The position numbers and the translations under genes are program-made. The notes beneath the pieces were generated by a model, which saw only the letters and a list, made by a program, of their open reading frames with translations, was not told the origin of the DNA and searched no databases. DNA of 64,000 nt from CAVIQK01 sp964613035 (lineage in GTDB: Bacteria; Bacillota; Clostridia; Christensenellales; DTU072): assembly GCA_964613035.1 (NCBI GenBank), contig CAZTFQ010000003.1, positions 80,640 to 144,639 on the forward strand, read 5' to 3'. Below, one piece after another: positions 26,678 to 35,470 of this stretch (position 1 is its first letter; each line of letters starts with the position of its first letter).

Positions 26678-28366
26678 TTACTTTTCTTCATCCTCTTCTG
26701 CTGCCGCCGCTTCCGACGCGACTACGAGAATCTCGGTCGCGGGGGCGAGTTTTTTCGCCTTTTTCGGCTTATCGGTGCCGGCGAGTTCTTCGATAAGGTC
26801 TTCGTACTCCTTTTTCTCTTCGTCGGTCAGGGTATCTATCTTGCCGTTACGATAGAGGTTGTTGAAATAATGTACTCTCTCGAGTTTTTTGTCGGTGACC
26901 TTATAGCGGAAGGCGCATATCATCGCGAAGGTGATGAGGATAACGACGGATCCGCCCATCATTATGCGGACTGCCAGCATATACGATTCGCCGGGGGTGC
27001 CGATGCTGTCGTCGAAGAGTGCCTGACCGATATTCTCGCCCGGGGCGAAATCTTTAGTCAGGTTGAGGACCAATCCGCACAAGAACACCGCTACGGCGGA
27101 AACGAGTTTTCTTGCGAAGGTCATGACTCCGGAGAACTCTCCCGCGTTACGCTCGTGATATTTGAGCTCCGCGACGTCGACGGTATCTGGGAATATTATC
27201 CACGGCATGGTTTGCGCGCCGCAGAAGCCTATGCCCATTATTGCGGATACCGCTATCACCCACCAAGGCGAGACGGTGTTGTCGATAAACAGGAGCGCGA
27301 TGCCGCCTATGATGTAGAGAGGAAGGAACGTGCGGAAAGCGAACTGCTTGCTCTTCTTCATCATCATTTTATATACTACGGGATAAGTCACGGCAACCAT
27401 AACCATGAGAGGACCGATGATGAAGGCGGATGACATCTCGAGTCTCATTCCGAATACATCTATATAGGTACCCGCCATACAGACGGTGGCGTAATAGACG
27501 ACGAGAGCGGAGATTATATCGAGGCACATAAACGCCGCGATATACATACCGAGGTGATAACGGAAAGATTTGACTTTGAGAGTTTTTCCGTAATTTTTGA
27601 GGGTGAATTTTGCCTTTTTCGAGGGATCGAAGGGGGCTTTTTCTTTACAGAACACGCCCGAGAGGATGAGTGGCACGCCGAAGAAAGTGCCGAAGCCGAA
27701 CGTCATTATCCCCCAAAACGCCCAATCGGATATTTCGCCGTCCAAGAACTGCTCGAGGAATATGGACGGGAGGAGATAGGATATCGCGGCGCCCGCCATC
27801 GAGAAGAGGAGCTTGAAGGTGTTGGCTTTGTTTCTCTCGACGTGGTCGGCGGAGATATCGCTGGCAAACGACATAAAGGGTACCTGCGATATGGTCGACA
27901 CCGTGCAATAGAACAGATACGCGACGATTGCGGAAGTGAGCTTGAGAGCCGTGTTCCAGCCCGATATCGGGGCGAAGACGAACGCGAACGCGGGATAGAG
28001 CAACGCTCCGCCCAGTATGAAGAAAGGACGACGACGACCGATTTTCGTACGAATATTATCCGAAATGACGCCGCATAAAGGATCGCTGATGGCGTCCCAG
28101 GCTTTTGCCAGCAAAATAATGAGACCTGCGGCGAATGCTCCGAGTCCGAGACCCTTGTTAAAGAAAGCGAGCATAATGACAGCCGCTATCGACGCGCCGC
28201 CGCCGTCGTAAAAAGCGCCCATTCCGTAGAAAAGTTTTTCTTTAAACGTGACGGGTTCTCCTATATGAATACCTATCTTGAGGTATTCTTCTTTACTCAT
28301 GACGCAATTATCGTCGGATACGACTTCTGATACCGCATCGGACATCAGCTCTTTGTTGTCTTCCAT
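26678..28366 (-). CDS. GPH family sugar:cation symporter (MFS)
   Basis: The 562-residue protein has twelve predicted membrane helices and the glycoside-pentoside-hexuronide (MelB/XynP/YicJ) signatures: a first loop with FYGMGAFYDGGG, the helix 2-3 motif WDAISDPLCGVISD near residues 90-103, and IGRRRPFFILGG just after. It imports a glycoside or uronide with Na+ or H+. The N-terminal 50 residues and the alanine/glutamate-rich C-terminal tail are extra and cytoplasmic. No sugar enzyme gene is adjacent, so the substrate is unknown. AGGAG precedes the ATG, and the gene has its own promoter. Confidence 0.88.
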   Translation of the reverse strand: MEDNKELMSDAVSEVVSDDNCVMSKEEYLKIGIHIGEPVTFKEKLFYGMGAFYDGGGASIAAVIMLAFFNKGLGLGAFAAGLIILLAKAWDAISDPLCGVISDNIRTKIGRRRPFFILGGALLYPAFAFVFAPISGWNTALKLTSAIVAYLFYCTVSTISQVPFMSFASDISADHVERNKANTFKLLFSMAGAAISYLLPSIFLEQFLDGEISDWAFWGIMTFGFGTFFGVPLILSGVFCKEKAPFDPSKKAKFTLKNYGKTLKVKSFRYHLGMYIAAFMCLDIISALVVYYATVCMAGTYIDVFGMRLEMSSAFIIGPLMVMVAVTYPVVYKMMMKKSKQFAFRTFLPLYIIGGIALLFIDNTVSPWWVIAVSAIMGIGFCGAQTMPWIIFPDTVDVAELKYHERNAGEFSGVMTFARKLVSAVAVFLCGLVLNLTKDFAPGENIGQALFDDSIGTPGESYMLAVRIMMGGSVVILITFAMICAFRYKVTDKKLERVHYFNNLYRNGKIDTLTDEEKKEYEDLIEELAGTDKPKKAKKLAPATEILVVASEAAAAEEDEEK

Positions 28367-28415
28367 AGAGTCTCCTTCTATATTAAACTTAAGATATAAT
28401 TAAATAACGGATAAA

Positions 28416-28444
28416 ATTATAACATAAGCGGAGAGCTTTTGCAA
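28416..28444 (-). promoter_or_regulatory. Promoter of the GPH symporter gene
   Basis: On the minus strand TTGCAA (28444-28439) and TATAAT (28421-28416) have a 17-base spacer. It lies just past the stop of the MMPL exporter gene, between the two genes. Confidence 0.7.
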
Positions 28445-28455
28445 CACCGACTTGA

Positions 28456-30948
28456 TTATAATTTTCTGATGTTGATTTCGGGTTCTTCCGATTTCTTTTT
28501 CACGGTATGCGCGGGTTCCGATTCCGAGGCTTTCCTTTCCGCCACGGCTTCTTTTATTCTTCTTCCTCTGCTGCCGAAAACCGTGGGGCGGGTATAGTAG
28601 AGGATGCCGGGCAAAACGAATACGACCAAAACGAACGAGATGAATCCGCCTCTGGCGAGGAGGAGAGTTATTTGTCTGACGATGTTGTTGGCGGAAACTA
28701 TGGCGACGATGAGGCAGACCGAAACGATTATCGAGCAAGACGTGAGAACCGAGAAGAACGACTTGCGGCAAGCTTCCGTAACGGCGCTTTTTCGGTCCCC
28801 TAAGTACTTAATATAGTATTCCCTATACCGGGTACAGAGCAATATGGCATAGTCGACGGTACATCCGAGCTGGATACTGGAGAGGAGAATATACGCCATG
28901 AAGTTGATTGTTTCGCCGATAAGGACGGATATGGCGAGGTTGACGAAAATGCCCAGTTCTATAAGCAAGACGGTCAGGACGGATTGTCTGACGTTGCGAA
29001 GAAGGAGTAGCATAACCGCGAGGATAATCGCGACGGAAGCGAGGGTGACTTTAAGAAAGTCTCCGGGGGTGGTGGTTTTCATATCGTCCACGCCCGTCAG
29101 CATACCCATTGAATAGGCGTCGTCGTAATAAGAGTCGATGACCTCGGTGAGGTCCTTGTATATCCCGAGAGAGTGTTCCGACTCGTCGGCGCCGCCGATG
29201 ATGAAAGTAAACATCGTGTAATACTCTACGGAGCCGTCTTCTTTATACGACTTGCCGATGAAGTTACCCAGGCTAGAGGTAAGACCTTCCGAAGAGAAGT
29301 CGGACGGGAGTCCCAGCGACGCCATCATTTTATTCATATCGACGCCGTCGGGGATAAGTTCTTTGAATGCGTCCGTATTCTCCAGAAGAGATTCTATTTT
29401 CGGAGCCAGTTCCAGGAGGGTGTTTTCGTCTATATCGAGGATGGCGAATATGGACAGCTGAAGTCGCAAGTCGTCTCCCAAGACCTCTTCCGCGTCGTAC
29501 ACGAAGTCGTCCACGTCGCCCTCCTTAGGCACTATCGGCACGGCGCACATCAACTGATTGTAGAGCTCGGACGTAAGCACCTGCTGAGAGGTAGGTTGCT
29601 CGGGGTCGTCGAAGACTTTGAAATAGCTGTAGTCGATGAGGTTTTGGAGAATAAACGCCGGGATGAGTATAATAACCGCGATCGTAACTAAAGCTTTGCG
29701 ATGTTTGACGACAAAGTCCGACAGTCTCGGGAAGCCGAAGCTGAGGGACGGGTGGGTACATTTGGCGGAAGCTTTATCCGAAATAATCATTAAGACGGGC
29801 TGAAGAACCACGACGGAGACGAGGGAAATCAAGACGGCTTTTATCAGGACTCTTCCTATATCCGCGCCCAGAGTGAAGCGCATGAAGTAGAGTGCCGCGA
29901 AGCCTCCCGCGGTTGTGAGGCAAGAAGCGATGACGGACGACCAGACGTTGGGGGCGGCTTCTATAACCGCGTCCCGAGAAGAGAGCCCTTCCGCTCTTTT
30001 TTGTTTATAGACGTGCAAAAAGAAAATCGCGTAGTCCATAGTGACCGCCAATTGAAGGACGGAAGACAATGCGAAAGATACGATGGACAGGTCATCGAAG
30101 AACCAGCAACTGCCCAGAGATATGACGATAGAGACGCCGAGGGTTACGATAAGGATAATCGGGTCAAGGAAAGAGTCCGTCGTGACGACCAGAATCAAAA
30201 TAACTGCAATGACGGCGAACACGACGTAATAAGGGAGCTCGCTTAGAATACCGGTGAAGAGGTCGTTGGCTATCGACGTCATACCGGTGGACTCCACTAT
30301 TCTGCCTTGAGACGCGAAGAGTTCCTTAGTTTCCGTTAGCAGGTCCATAGCCTCGTCGGTGGACGGGGCGTAATCGAGCATGCCGAGGAGAACGTAGTTA
30401 TAACCGCCTTCATTATCCGTATCGGGCTGCTTGAGATACGCTATAGCGTCGGAGAAGTCGTAACCGAGGTTCTTGATATCGTCTACGGTGATGGGGATAT
30501 CGAGGTCGGTGATTACTTTTTCCAGGAAAGCTTTGACGGAGTCGGAAAGAATTTTATCCCCGAGAGATCCGTCGCCGCCTTTTAATAAATCCCGAATGCC
30601 GTCGAGGGCTTTTTCCGCGTCTTGCATATCGCCGACCCAGATGAGCTGAGACACGCCGTCTTTTCCTCGGACGGAGTTAATCGTCTCTCTGAGAAGCTTC
30701 TCGTCCTCTTCCGAACCGTCCCCGCTGACGACGAGCATCATATCGCCTTTTATATTGAACGTTTCTTCGAGAAAATCGAGACCTATAGCAGTGTTCATAT
30801 CGTCGGAAATATAGGACATAAGGTCGGAATTGAGCTTACCGTCGACGACGATCATGACTACGCCTACTATCGACAATATGAGCAACACGACGAAAAGCAT
30901 CAGCATCGCACGACGATATTTGACAATGAATGCGGCAAATTTTTTCAT
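28456..30948 (-). CDS. MMPL/RND superfamily exporter
   Basis: The 830-residue protein has two similar halves, each with one N-terminal membrane helix, a large external domain and a block of five helices, the RND/MMPL topology. The first helix begins FAAFIVKYRRAMLMLFVVLL, and the conserved proton-relay helix region reads AVTMDYAIFFLHVYKQKRAEG, repeated in the second half as CTVDYAILLCTRYREYY. Family members move lipids, peptides or drugs outwards using the proton gradient. No substrate gene is adjacent. GAGGAG lies before the ATG. The C-terminal tail is charged. Confidence 0.88.
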   Translation of the reverse strand: MKKFAAFIVKYRRAMLMLFVVLLILSIVGVVMIVVDGKLNSDLMSYISDDMNTAIGLDFLEETFNIKGDMMLVVSGDGSEEDEKLLRETINSVRGKDGVSQLIWVGDMQDAEKALDGIRDLLKGGDGSLGDKILSDSVKAFLEKVITDLDIPITVDDIKNLGYDFSDAIAYLKQPDTDNEGGYNYVLLGMLDYAPSTDEAMDLLTETKELFASQGRIVESTGMTSIANDLFTGILSELPYYVVFAVIAVILILVVTTDSFLDPIILIVTLGVSIVISLGSCWFFDDLSIVSFALSSVLQLAVTMDYAIFFLHVYKQKRAEGLSSRDAVIEAAPNVWSSVIASCLTTAGGFAALYFMRFTLGADIGRVLIKAVLISLVSVVVLQPVLMIISDKASAKCTHPSLSFGFPRLSDFVVKHRKALVTIAVIILIPAFILQNLIDYSYFKVFDDPEQPTSQQVLTSELYNQLMCAVPIVPKEGDVDDFVYDAEEVLGDDLRLQLSIFAILDIDENTLLELAPKIESLLENTDAFKELIPDGVDMNKMMASLGLPSDFSSEGLTSSLGNFIGKSYKEDGSVEYYTMFTFIIGGADESEHSLGIYKDLTEVIDSYYDDAYSMGMLTGVDDMKTTTPGDFLKVTLASVAIILAVMLLLLRNVRQSVLTVLLIELGIFVNLAISVLIGETINFMAYILLSSIQLGCTVDYAILLCTRYREYYIKYLGDRKSAVTEACRKSFFSVLTSCSIIVSVCLIVAIVSANNIVRQITLLLARGGFISFVLVVFVLPGILYYTRPTVFGSRGRRIKEAVAERKASESEPAHTVKKKSEEPEINIRKL

Positions 30949-30989
30949 ATAAACTCCTCGGGCGGAAGTCGATATTTTTTATATTTTAT

Positions 30990-31018
30990 ATTTTATAAAT
31001 ATAAAGATACGTTGTCAA
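30990..31018 (-). promoter_or_regulatory. Promoter of the MMPL exporter gene
   Basis: On the minus strand a perfect TTGACA (31018-31013) and TAAAAT (30995-30990) are separated by 17 bases. It is divergent from the plus-strand promoter at 31065. Confidence 0.7.
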
Positions 31019-31064
31019 TAGAAATGCGAAAAAAAGCGTCAGGATGGAAAACGGCGATATTTTC

Positions 31065-31093
31065 TTTACAAAAATCGGCTGTACTGATATCCT
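31065..31093 (+). promoter_or_regulatory. Promoter abutting the COG2426 gene
   Basis: TTTACA (31065-31070) and TATCCT (31088-31093) have a 17-base spacer. The -10 touches the first ATG (31094), and the second in-frame ATG (31100) lies at the expected transcription start. Confidence 0.45.
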
Positions 31094-31786
31094 ATGAATA
31101 TGGCACAGACTATTGCGGAATTTTTATACGGACTGTTTCATTCGGAATATCCCGTCGTATTCCTCATATCCGTCATACCGATGATCGAAGTGAGGGGCGC
31201 TATCCCGATCGGAGTGAGTCTCGGGATGAACATATGGGTTTCTTACGTATTCGCCGTACTTTCGGCGCTGGTGATATGCCCTATTCTTATTTTCTTTTTG
31301 AAGCCCGTACTTAATTGGCTGAAGGGGACGAAAGTTTTTAGAAAACTTGCCGACGCTTTCATCGACCTGTTCACGGAAAAAGCGGATAAAATCAAAATCG
31401 ACTCGGAATCCGCGGTCGGCGCGGACGAAAAAGCGACTAGGAAGAAGAGACTGAAAAAGCTTCTGGGGGTGTTTTTGTTCGTCGCGATACCTCTTCCGAT
31501 GACGGGGGTATGGACGGGGACCGCCGTGGGAGTATTCCTGAATCAGAAGTGGTACGACACGCTGATATCGGTCGTCGCGGGGAACTTCGTCGCGGGAGCG
31601 ATAATAACCGCTCTGTCGGCGGTGCTTGACGGCGTGATGATCGGCTCCATGAACGCTCTCGATCTGATACTGTACGTATTGTTCGGCTTCGTCATAATAA
31701 CGATAGCGTCTCTTATCGTCGGGATGTATCTGAGGAAGAAGAAAAAAGACAAGCGCACTCAATCCGCATCCGATGAAGAAAAGTAA
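31094..31786 (+). CDS. Putative small multidrug export protein (COG2426 family)
   Basis: The 230-residue membrane protein carries the family's first segment with VIPMIEVRGAIPIGVSLG (near residues 27-44), a cytoplasmic loop rich in Lys, Asp and Glu, and the second half with VFLFVAIPLPMTGVWTGTAVG. The pair of PMIE-R-GAIP and PLP-TG motifs in opposite halves is typical. Transport of drugs is a family annotation, not proven. There is no ribosome binding site. The ATG at 31100 may be the real, leaderless start because the likely -10 ends at 31093. A strong terminator follows. Confidence 0.8.
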   Translation: MNMAQTIAEFLYGLFHSEYPVVFLISVIPMIEVRGAIPIGVSLGMNIWVSYVFAVLSALVICPILIFFLKPVLNWLKGTKVFRKLADAFIDLFTEKADKIKIDSESAVGADEKATRKKRLKKLLGVFLFVAIPLPMTGVWTGTAVGVFLNQKWYDTLISVVAGNFVAGAIITALSAVLDGVMIGSMNALDLILYVLFGFVIITIASLIVGMYLRKKKKDKRTQSASDEEK

Positions 31787-31825
31787 AAATCGAGGCGGTT
31801 TTTCCTGATAAAAACAAATTTTAAA

Positions 31826-31850
31826 GGGCTCTTGAAGAGCCCCTTTTTTT
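31826..31850 (+). terminator. Terminator after the COG2426 gene
   Basis: A 7-bp perfect stem GGGCTCT/AGAGCCC with a 3-base loop is followed by seven T (31844-31850). Confidence 0.88.
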
Positions 31851-31856
31851 ACGGTG

Positions 31857-32672
31857 TTATTTTTCGATGACGTCGAGGAGATTGTCGAGGAAATCTTTTT
31901 CGACCAGTTCTATAAGTCCTCTGTCGCAAAGAGAGGCTATCGAGGGATCGAAGGGAAGGGCTGCGACGTCCTTTATCGCGTACTCGGAAGAGAGTTCTTT
32001 CAGATGCGACGTGCCGAAAATCTCGTATCTCTTATGACAATCGGGGCACTCGAAGTAAGACATATTTTCCACGAGTCCGAGGACGGGGATATTCATCATA
32101 TTAGCCATTTTGACGGCTTTACCTACTATCATTCCGACCAATTCCTGCGGGCTGGTAACGACTATGATGCCGTCTACGGGAAGAGACTGGAAGACGGTGA
32201 GGGGTACGTCGCCCGTTCCCGGAGGCATATCGACGAACATATAATCCACGTCGCCCCATATTACGTCTGTCCAGAATTGTTTGATGACGCCGGCAATTAC
32301 GGGTCCTCTCCAGATGACGGGGTCGGTGTCGTTTTCCAAGAGGCAGTTGATAGACATTACGGAAGTGCCGAACTTAGTCTTAACCGGGATAATACCGTCC
32401 TGAGACGCGCCGGCTTTTTCCGAGACTCCGAAGATACGAGGAATAGACGGTCCCGTCACGTCCGCGTCCATAACGGCTACGCTGTGACCTCTTCTCTGCA
32501 TACCTACGGCGAGTAAAGAGGTGACGAGAGATTTCCCTACGCCGCCTTTTCCGGAAACGACGCCGATGACTTTTTTGATTTTTGACTGTTTGTTAGGTTT
32601 TTCTAAAAAACTAGTTTTTCTTTCGGAGCAATTTTCTCCGCAGCTGGAACAATCGTGAGTACATTCTGACAT
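31857..32672 (-). CDS. mrp: Mrp/NBP35 family iron-sulfur carrier ATPase
   Basis: The 271-residue P-loop protein has a cysteine-rich N-terminus (four cysteines in CTHDCSSCGENC), the deviant Walker A GKGGVGKS near residues 42-49, switch motif DADVTGPS near 72-79, VDMPPGTGD near 150, and a CPDC pair near 220 that binds the bridging iron-sulfur cluster. Family members carry clusters to target enzymes. It is 10 bases downstream of a small gene and close to the NifU-like scaffold gene, so iron-sulfur functions cluster here. Confidence 0.93.
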   Translation of the reverse strand: MSECTHDCSSCGENCSERKTSFLEKPNKQSKIKKVIGVVSGKGGVGKSLVTSLLAVGMQRRGHSVAVMDADVTGPSIPRIFGVSEKAGASQDGIIPVKTKFGTSVMSINCLLENDTDPVIWRGPVIAGVIKQFWTDVIWGDVDYMFVDMPPGTGDVPLTVFQSLPVDGIIVVTSPQELVGMIVGKAVKMANMMNIPVLGLVENMSYFECPDCHKRYEIFGTSHLKELSSEYAIKDVAALPFDPSIASLCDRGLIELVEKDFLDNLLDVIEK

Positions 32673-32682
32673 AATAATTCTC

Positions 32683-32916
32683 CTATAGATTAGCGAGGGC
32701 TTCCGAGGCTCTCGACAAGTATTCTTTTTTTAATTCAATCTGCTCTTTAACGGACGGAAAGTCCGGGAAAATCTTGCGAATCTCCGTCAAGTCTTCTTCT
32801 CCCGCTTCCTCGAGCGCGGCTATATCGTGGCTCAGTCTGTCGACCTCGGCGGCGATTTCTTCTTTCGTTTTTCCTTTAATATACGTTTCGTAATAACAAT
32901 CGGCTGAAATAAACAT
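32683..32916 (-). CDS. Small hypothetical protein upstream of mrp
   Basis: I do not recognise this 77-residue protein. It is acidic and helical, with a lone cysteine near the N-terminus (ISADCYYETYIKGKTKEE) and a C-terminal coiled-coil-like part. AGAGGT lies 5 bases before the ATG and a good promoter lies just upstream. It ends 10 bases before mrp, so it is probably the leading gene of the mrp transcript. Confidence 0.7.
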   Translation of the reverse strand: MFISADCYYETYIKGKTKEEIAAEVDRLSHDIAALEEAGEEDLTEIRKIFPDFPSVKEQIELKKEYLSRASEALANL

Positions 32917-32932
32917 AACGACCTCTATAAGT

Positions 32933-32961
32933 ATTATATCCTATAATAACAATATTTGCAA
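32933..32961 (-). promoter_or_regulatory. Promoter of the small gene-mrp pair, with a palindrome at the -35
   Basis: On the minus strand TTGCAA (32961-32956) and TATAAT (32938-32933) have a 17-base spacer. The inverted repeat ATTAAG-6-CTTAAT at 32961-32978 starts at the -35 edge and may be an operator. Confidence 0.65.
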
Positions 32962-32985
32962 TTAAGGGAGCGCTTAATTACCGAA

Positions 32986-33015
32986 TAAAAAAAGCCGTCC
33001 CTTATAGAGACGGCT
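32986..33015 (-). terminator. Terminator after the GGGtGRT gene
   Basis: A 7-bp stem AGCCGTC/GACGGCT lies 24 bases past the stop and is followed on the minus strand by a run of T. Confidence 0.88.
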
Positions 33016-33038
33016 AAAATCTGTCGTTATATCAACTG

Positions 33039-34043
33039 TTATTTTGCGAAGGCTTCTTCTACCGCGACCGCGCAAGCGACGGTTGCACCGACCATAGGAT
33101 TGTTACCCATACCGATGAGACCCATCATTTCTACGTGAGCGGGGACCGAAGAGGAACCAGCAAACTGTGCGTCGGAGTGCATTCTGCCCATAGTATCCGT
33201 CATACCGTAGGAAGCGGGACCCGCAGCCATGTTATCGGGATGGAGGGTACGTCCGGTGCCGCCGCCCGAAGCCACGGAGAAGTAATACTTACCGTGCTCG
33301 AGAGCCCATTTCTTATACGTACCGGATACGGGGTGTTGAAAACGAGTCGGGTTGGTGGAGTTACCGGTGATACCTACGTCGACGCCTTCCTTAATCATAA
33401 TGGCGACGCCTTCGTTGACGTCGTTGGAACCGTAGCAACGGACCTTAGCCTTTTCTCCGTCGGAGTAGGCGGTTTCTTTAACGATGTGAAGTTCTCCGGT
33501 ATATTGATCGTACTCGGTCTGGACGTAAGTGAAACCGTTGATACGGCTGATGATGTAAGCGGCGTCCTTGCCGAGACCGTTGAGGATAACGCGGAGGGGT
33601 TCTTTTCTGACTTTGTTGGCGGAACGGGCGATACCGATAGCGCCTTCCGCGGCGGCGAAGCTTTCGTGACCCGCGACGAAGGCGAAGCACTTGGTCTCGT
33701 CTCTGAGGAGCTTGGCGGCGAGGTTGCCGTGTCCCTGACCTACTTGTCTCTGTTCCGCAACGGAACCGGGCACGCAGAATGCCTGAAGACCGGCTCCTAT
33801 CGCTTCTGCCGCGTCGGCTGCTTTAACGGCGCCTTTCTTAACGGCGATGGCGGTGCCGATGGTGTAAGCCCAGACGGCGTTTTCGAAAGCGATGGGTTGC
33901 ACGCCCTTGACGATGGACTCTACGTCGATGCCCTTTTCGTCGCAGATGGCTTTCGCTTCTTCGAGACTATTGATGCCGTACTCTTTAAGAGCGGCGGTGA
34001 TTTTTTCTATTCTTCTTTCATAACCTTCAAATTTAACTGCCAT
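33039..34043 (-). CDS. GGGtGRT family protein
   Basis: The 334-residue protein carries the name-giving motif in SVASGGGTGRTLHP near residues 262-275, and matches the family along its length (start MAVKFEGYERRIEKITAAL). The function is not established; the family is known from anaerobes and is almost always encoded beside a NifU-like scaffold, as here. I start at the ATG at 34043 because AAGGAGG lies 7 bases before it; a longer open frame would overlap the upstream gene. The scaffold gene ends 11 bases before. An iron-sulfur or radical enzyme role is inferred from context only. Confidence 0.9.
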   Translation of the reverse strand: MAVKFEGYERRIEKITAALKEYGINSLEEAKAICDEKGIDVESIVKGVQPIAFENAVWAYTIGTAIAVKKGAVKAADAAEAIGAGLQAFCVPGSVAEQRQVGQGHGNLAAKLLRDETKCFAFVAGHESFAAAEGAIGIARSANKVRKEPLRVILNGLGKDAAYIISRINGFTYVQTEYDQYTGELHIVKETAYSDGEKAKVRCYGSNDVNEGVAIMIKEGVDVGITGNSTNPTRFQHPVSGTYKKWALEHGKYYFSVASGGGTGRTLHPDNMAAGPASYGMTDTMGRMHSDAQFAGSSSVPAHVEMMGLIGMGNNPMVGATVACAVAVEEAFAK

Positions 34044-34054
34044 GGTGCGCCTCC

Positions 34055-34750
34055 TTAGTCTTTCCTCGGGTTGACGTAGCTGGCAGCCTCGTTGAATCTG
34101 CCGTACGTGCCGGTGCATTTCTTAAGAGCTTCTTCGGGAGAGACGCCTTTTTGGGTAATCATCTCCATCATGGGTCCGAGTTTGACGAACTCGTATCCGA
34201 TGACCTCGTTGTCTTTATCGAGAGCGATACGGGTTACGTAGCCTTCTGCCATCTCAAGGTATCTGACGCCCTTGGCTTCCGTGGCGTACATGGTACCGAC
34301 CTGGCTTCTGAGACCCTTACCGAGGTCTTCGAGCCCTGCGCCGATAAGAAGTCCGTCCTCGGAGAACGCGGATTGGCTTCTGCCGTAGACTATCTGCAGG
34401 AACAGTTCTCTCATAGCGGTGTTGATGGCGTCGCAAACGAGGTCGGTGTTGAGAGCCTCGAGGATGGTCTTGCCGGTAAGTATCTCGGCAGCCATAGCCG
34501 CGGAGTGCGTCATACCGCTACAACCGATAGTCTCTACGAGAGCCTCTCTGATGATACCCTCTTTTATGTTAAGGGTGAGTTTACATGCGCCCTGCTGGGG
34601 TGCGCACCAGCCGATGCCGTGGGTGAGACCGCTGATGTCTTTAATTTCCTTAGCCTGGACCCATTTACCCTCTTCCGGGATAGGTGCAGGACCGTGGTTC
34701 GGGCCTTTTTTGACGCAAACCATTTTTTCTACTTCGCTGGTATAATGCAT
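34055..34750 (-). CDS. NifU-like iron-sulfur cluster assembly scaffold, partner of the GGGtGRT protein
   Basis: The 231-residue protein resembles the N-terminal NifU/IscU scaffold: a first cysteine region GWCAPQQGACKLTL near residues 47-60, a second GCSGMTHSAAMAAEILTGKT near 77-96 matching the scaffold GC-x-ASAS-E-GK pattern, and a third cysteine in TDLVCDAIN near 105. The C-terminal 100 residues are extra compared with IscU. AGGAGG precedes the ATG and a strong promoter precedes that. Clusters built here may be passed to the GGGtGRT protein or to Mrp. Confidence 0.85.
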   Translation of the reverse strand: MHYTSEVEKMVCVKKGPNHGPAPIPEEGKWVQAKEIKDISGLTHGIGWCAPQQGACKLTLNIKEGIIREALVETIGCSGMTHSAAMAAEILTGKTILEALNTDLVCDAINTAMRELFLQIVYGRSQSAFSEDGLLIGAGLEDLGKGLRSQVGTMYATEAKGVRYLEMAEGYVTRIALDKDNEVIGYEFVKLGPMMEMITQKGVSPEEALKKCTGTYGRFNEAASYVNPRKD

Positions 34751-34789
34751 TTAGAAAACCTCCTGATTGATTTCTTAATTACTCTTTTG

Positions 34790-34818
34790 ATTATATCAAA
34801 ACCCCGACGGGTTGTAAA
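34790..34818 (-). promoter_or_regulatory. Promoter of the NifU-like/GGGtGRT operon
   Basis: On the minus strand TTTACA (34818-34813) and TATAAT (34795-34790) have a 17-base spacer. The spacer holds the terminator hairpin of the preceding rpe operon. Confidence 0.82.
34798..34813 (-). terminator. Short terminator hairpin after rpe, inside the next promoter
   Basis: A 5-bp stem AACCC/GGGTT with a 4-base loop is followed on the minus strand by two more T and GATAT. It is short but lies 12 bases past the rpe stop and occupies the spacer of the next promoter. Confidence 0.5.
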
Positions 34819-34825
34819 TACATTT

Positions 34826-35470
34826 TTAACTTTTAAGAATTTTTGCGGCGGCTACTTTGTCTTCCGCGCCGAAAAACGCCGTGCCCGCTACCAGAATATC
34901 CACTCCCGCCGACTTGATTTCTTCCGCATTGGCGGTCGTTACTCCGCCGTCGAATTCTATTTCCGCAGAATATCCGTTGTCCGAAAGGAATTCTTTTATA
35001 GAACGCACTTTTTCGAGGGTCTCGGGGATGAGTTTTTGTCCGCCGAATCCCGCGTACACGCCCATAACGAGGACCACGTCGCACTTCTCTATGAGGTGGG
35101 AATACGCTTCGAACGGAACGTCGGGATTGAGGGCTATGCCGCATTGTGCGCCCGCCGCCTTGATGTCTTCCAAAGTCTTGAGAGGCTCGTTACTCGCTTC
35201 CGGGTGAAAAGTGACGAGATCCGCTCCCGATTCTACGAATTTAACCGCGTACTTTTCGGGCTCGGTTATCATAAGATGGCAGTCGAAAAACATATCCGAC
35301 TTACTCCGCATTGCTTTGACCACCGGAAGACCGAATGTGATGTTGGGGACGTAGACGCCGTCCATAACGTCGAGGTGGACGTACTCCGCGCCGGAATTTT
35401 TTACTACGGTCAGTTCCTTTTCCAAGTTGGCGAAGTCCGATGCCAGCATTGAGGGGGACAGTTTAGTCAT
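34826..35470 (-). CDS. rpe: Ribulose-phosphate 3-epimerase
   Basis: The 214-residue TIM-barrel enzyme interconverts ribulose 5-phosphate and xylulose 5-phosphate in the pentose phosphate pathway. Visible motifs are LSPSMLASDFANLEKEL at the start, VHLDVMDGVYVPNITFG near 30-46 with metal ligands, DCHLMI near 63, and EFDGGVTTANA near 172. It overlaps rsgA by 8 bases and is the last gene of the yicC-to-rpe run. Confidence 0.96.
   Translation of the reverse strand: MTKLSPSMLASDFANLEKELTVVKNSGAEYVHLDVMDGVYVPNITFGLPVVKAMRSKSDMFFDCHLMITEPEKYAVKFVESGADLVTFHPEASNEPLKTLEDIKAAGAQCGIALNPDVPFEAYSHLIEKCDVVLVMGVYAGFGGQKLIPETLEKVRSIKEFLSDNGYSAEIEFDGGVTTANAEEIKSAGVDILVAGTAFFGAEDKVAAAKILKS

Noticed and set aside
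34044..34118. Longer start for the GGGtGRT protein
   Set aside because: It would overlap the scaffold gene out of frame, and the ATG at 34043 has a strong AAGGAGG site and a family-typical N-terminus.
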